DNA of 49,008 nt from Oxalobacteraceae bacterium (GTDB taxonomy: Bacteria; Pseudomonadota; Gammaproteobacteria; Burkholderiales; Burkholderiaceae_D). The first letter of the stretch is position 1. Every line of letters begins with the position of its first letter. This document shows, piece after piece, positions 46,513 through 49,008 of the stretch. The DNA is taken from positions 1 to 49,008 of the forward strand of contig JAIXQK010000034.1 of assembly GCA_027485795.1 (NCBI GenBank), in the 5' to 3' direction. The notes under the pieces are model-generated. The model made no database searches, had not been told where the DNA came from, and was given only the letters and a program-made list of their open reading frames with translations. Both the position numbers and the translations under genes were made by a program.

Positions 46513-46758
46513 ATGTTGAAAGAGCCTTTTCAGTTTGACCAGATCGACCTTTTGGACTGGGCGCGCTGGCGGTTGCGCGTGTTTTCAGATTTCGATTTAG
46601 CACGCGAACTGAAAACATCACCCTCTGCAATTTCAAAAATACGCAGAGGCCACCAGGCGGTGGGAGCAGCAATACTTCTAAGAATACTAGACTTGACTGA
46701 TGTCAGATTTAGAGAATTACCAATACTCATCGAGCGATCGAAGTTGCATTGGAAGTAA
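46513..46758 (+). CDS. Small helix-turn-helix protein
   Basis: 81 residues from ATG 46513, which follows GGGG at good spacing; a GTG at 46498 is possible. FDLARELKTSPSAISKIRRG is a plain XRE-type helix-turn-helix. RILDLTDVRFRELPIL forms the C-terminal helix. No partner is evident. Unlike the HTH protein at 31783 it has Leu-rich flanks, so they are not close paralogues. Confidence 0.65.
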   Translation: MLKEPFQFDQIDLLDWARWRLRVFSDFDLARELKTSPSAISKIRRGHQAVGAAILLRILDLTDVRFRELPILIERSKLHWK

Positions 46759-47441
46759 GGCATTAGTCCGAATTTTTGCCCGAATTTTTGAATGCATCAA
46801 TCGACCGACCGAGACCTCGGCACACCCGGCTATGGAATGCACCGTATAACCGGTGATCTAAGAGATTTCCGGATGAAAAATTTCATGGATTAAGTTTTCT
46901 GAAGTTATCAAAATCAGCTCTTTTGACGACCGGAGTGCCATAGGCATCCAAGCTGAAGGCGATACGTAAATACGTCAATTGGTGAATCTGGCACCAGCTA
47001 CCGCCAGACTTGGTGAGCTCCCGAAGCTCATTTGAGGAAATGTATAAATCCTGATTATGCATACCGCCTTAAAAGTTGATATTCCAATCGAAGACCATTA
47101 ACTAGCGTGGCTTAGCATTTTACTCGCAGCCGAGTGGAGCGGCTACGATTTCAACATAGTTTGCTGGATGCAATACTAAGGCCTTGAAGTCGCATCACAG
47201 TAAATAAATTCGCTCGAGAAAATCCCCGATAAGTACATATTGTTTAGTTTCTTTCCCTAGGGGATTATTTTTCCGAGGAAACAATTCAGAAAACCTAATG
47301 CATATTAAAAAAATGTTTCATCATGACCTTGTTGCGCAACAAGAAAACTGAACAATCTATTTGCGATTTAAGTGTTTCGCATTAATATGTGCTTCAACAA
47401 GAAGATAAATTTTTCAATCATAATATTTCTCTGAGGCAAAT
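46759..47441. other. A+T-rich intergenic stretch upstream of the Crp/Fnr gene
   Basis: About 680 bases without an intact gene. A frame at 47057-47203 is interrupted by TAA at codons 15 and 41 and might be a decayed short gene. The stretch contains the palindrome at 47328-47343 and the control region of the Crp/Fnr regulator. Confidence 0.45.
47328..47343. promoter_or_regulatory. Crp/Fnr-type palindrome
   Basis: CTTGTTGCGCAACAAG is a perfect 16-bp palindrome. Its core TTGTT-N4-AACAA has the spacing of FNR/DNR-type sites (TTGAT-N4-ATCAA). It lies about 100 bp before the Crp/Fnr gene at 47442, which fits autoregulation. Confidence 0.55.
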
Positions 47442-48278
47442 ATGGAAACATTAATTCGAAGTAGTACTGATGAATTAGGCCTCGAGGATTTAAAGCCTAA
47501 ATCTAGGTCAATAGATAATCTGCCGCGCATATCGTCGAGTGCAGAGCAACTTTTTGCCCTCTGCGGAATTGAATCAAGGCAGAACTTCAATTCCTTCCCC
47601 CAAAAGTTCTTGCATATCCGAGTCAAGGCGGGTCGCCACGTCTATTTATCCAATGATAAGTGCGAGATGATTTATCTGGTTTATTCGGGATTTTTGAAAA
47701 ACACTTGGGCCGATACCAACGGGAACGAGAAGATCATTGATTTTCCAATGAAAGGTGAAATGGTCGGACTGGATGGCATCGCACATGGAAAATTTGCCAA
47801 TTCGCTGAAAGCACTAACCGACAGCGAGTTGATTGGAATCCCATTGGATTTCTGTAGAAGGCAAAATGTTGAAGGCGAGGCCTTCAGAAATCACATCATT
47901 CTCGTTCTGAGTCAGCAGCTAGTTAACGAGCAAAAATCTTCATTCATGATTTCTGCACTACCGGTAGATGCAAAGGTAGCGAAGTTTTTATTGAGTCTTT
48001 CCTTCAAGTTTAAGTCACTAGGGTATTCGGAAAAAAGTTTTTTACTAAGGATGTCAAGAGAAGAAATTGGTAGTTATCTTGGCGTCAGTTTGGAGACGGT
48101 GAGTAGAACTATATCCGGCCTCTGCAAAATTGGTGTTCTGAAAAAAGATAACCGGTCAATCGAAATCATAAATTTTGATGCGCTTAAAAAATTAAAACGG
48201 CTCCCATTAGGCGTTACTTATAAGGCGACGGTCCGCAGTAAAAAAAATAAAAAATCCTCAGGCTTGCCACTTTCTTGA
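47442..48278 (+). CDS. Crp/Fnr-family transcriptional regulator without iron-sulfur cysteines
   Basis: 278 residues. A cyclic-nucleotide-binding-like beta-roll covers about 60-165 (IRVKAGRHVYLSNDKCEMIY, IIDFPMKGEMVGLDGIAHG), and the winged helix-turn-helix is MSREEIGSYLGVSLETVSRT. The N-terminal cysteine cluster of Fnr is absent, so direct oxygen sensing through a 4Fe-4S cluster is unlikely. The ligand is not known. A basic tail (VRSKKNKKS) ends the protein. It lies directly before the PHA synthase gene. Confidence 0.88.
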   Translation: METLIRSSTDELGLEDLKPKSRSIDNLPRISSSAEQLFALCGIESRQNFNSFPQKFLHIRVKAGRHVYLSNDKCEMIYLVYSGFLKNTWADTNGNEKIIDFPMKGEMVGLDGIAHGKFANSLKALTDSELIGIPLDFCRRQNVEGEAFRNHIILVLSQQLVNEQKSSFMISALPVDAKVAKFLLSLSFKFKSLGYSEKSFLLRMSREEIGSYLGVSLETVSRTISGLCKIGVLKKDNRSIEIINFDALKKLKRLPLGVTYKATVRSKKNKKSSGLPLS

Positions 48279-48388
48279 GATAGAAAACCTTACTACTGAG
48301 TCGATTTCGTACATCGCCGACTCCGAAGTGACTGACGAGCCATCTCGTTAATCAAGATTGTCAAAGCGCGAGTCCCGAAGAGGAAATT

Positions 48389-49008
48389 ATGGATCGACTA
48401 TTCACTAGCTTTCCCGCGGTGGCAAGTGTCCATCCCCCGAACGCTACTGAAATACCCGACCAACCGACATCGGCAGATCGTATGTACCACGCAGTCATTG
48501 CGCGCTTCACCGGGTTTGTCTCTCCGGGGAGTATGGCACTGGCTTGGATAGATTGGTGGCTACATTTATCGGCTTCCCCCGGCAAGCAGCAGTTCTTGAT
48601 TCAAAAAGCTGTTCGAAAAGCTTCTCGGCTACTGGTAGCGGCATCCAAAGTGAGCTCAGATGCTGGAAATGCCCACTGTATTGAGCCGCTAGAGCAGGAT
48701 CGCCGCTTCCGTGCACCGCAGTGGCAGCATTGGCCCTTCTGCCTGATCTATCAGAGCTTTTTGATGCAACAGCAGTGGTGGCATAACGCGACCACCGGAA
48801 TCGGCGGCATGTCCGAGCATCACCAGCATGTGGCCTCATTTGCGTCACGCCAGCTACTGGATGTCGTCTCACCGGCTAATTTCATCGCTACTAATCCCGA
48901 AGTGTTGGAGGCGACTTGGCGCGAGGGTGGTCACAATCTGTGGCGAGGCTGGCAATTTCTGATTGAGGATTGGGAGCGCACGCTCGGCGGGCATCCGCCG
49001 CAAGGCAG
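48389..49008 (+). CDS. phaC: PHA synthase, N-terminal part (cut by the window end)
   Basis: 206 codons and an open 3' end. AGGA precedes the ATG. LEQDRRFRAPQWQHWPFCLIYQS (given to show order: LEQDRRF, PQWQHWPF, IYQSFLMQQQWW) and SPANFIATNPEVLEATW are the class I poly(3-hydroxyalkanoate) polymerase N-terminal motifs. The catalytic Cys of the lipase-like box lies beyond the window. It polymerises (R)-3-hydroxyacyl-CoA into storage granules, and could draw on the MaoC-domain protein at 40774. Confidence 0.9.
   Translation, partial: MDRLFTSFPAVASVHPPNATEIPDQPTSADRMYHAVIARFTGFVSPGSMALAWIDWWLHLSASPGKQQFLIQKAVRKASRLLVAASKVSSDAGNAHCIEPLEQDRRFRAPQWQHWPFCLIYQSFLMQQQWWHNATTGIGGMSEHHQHVASFASRQLLDVVSPANFIATNPEVLEATWREGGHNLWRGWQFLIEDWERTLGGHPPQG

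Overview
The window looks like a chromosome segment of a betaproteobacterium, probably of the Burkholderiales or a related order. The pointers are a DUF1840 protein, a hydratase/phosphotransacetylase fusion beside acetate kinase and a class I PHA synthase, surface-adhesin-E proteins, lipoproteins and a MipA/OmpV outer-membrane protein. Genus cannot be told from the sequence alone.

Left end (1-9.4 kb): tRNA-Ser(CGA) followed by an accessory island. Its 3' end is repeated at 239-259 and, imperfectly, at 8071-8090. Between the outer repeats lie a serine recombinase broken by one in-frame TAG and three related secreted proteins, each with a signal peptide, MORN repeats, a beta-sandwich-like linker, a caspase-like (C14) domain with intact His/Cys dyad, and a C-terminal EF-hand. 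Two form an operon on the minus strand; the third is divergent. To the right lies a decayed second copy of the same plan: a 150-bp repeat, a recombinase fragment, an adhesin-E-like gene and an internally deleted caspase remnant. This is the most unusual part of the window.

Core block 1 (9.4-19.5 kb): SRAP peptidase, a cytoplasmic MORN protein overlapping an OafA-type acyltransferase, an ExoX-like exonuclease, a BamE-like lipoprotein with a methyltransferase, a DMT transporter, a CIA30 protein, a secreted PQQ sugar dehydrogenase with its own promoter and leader, a small cytochrome c, and another adhesin-E-like protein.

Core block 2 (19.6-29.6 kb): a rhodanese-like DUF442 protein, a beta-keto acid cleavage enzyme divergent from a dienelactone hydrolase, then a tightly packed operon for a Liv-type ABC importer and an acyl-CoA ligase, together suggesting uptake and CoA-activation of a small organic acid. 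A DUF475 membrane protein follows.

Core block 3 (29.7-36.6 kb): a MerR-type regulator divergent from a hydratase-like protein, a small HTH protein, MipA/OmpV, a SpeD-SpeE fusion, a fatty-acid-hydroxylase-like membrane protein and glutaryl-CoA dehydrogenase.

Core block 4 (36.6-49 kb): an abutting AMP/thymidine phosphorylase and PRPP-synthetase pair, a His-rich secreted protein, a MORN lipoprotein, the MaoC-Pta/AckA/double-voltage-sensor channel operon, a cytochrome c lipoprotein, DUF1840, a small HTH protein, a Crp/Fnr regulator with a perfect palindrome upstream, and the start of a PHA synthase cut by the window end. This block reads as acetyl-CoA overflow, energy and storage metabolism under Crp/Fnr-type control.
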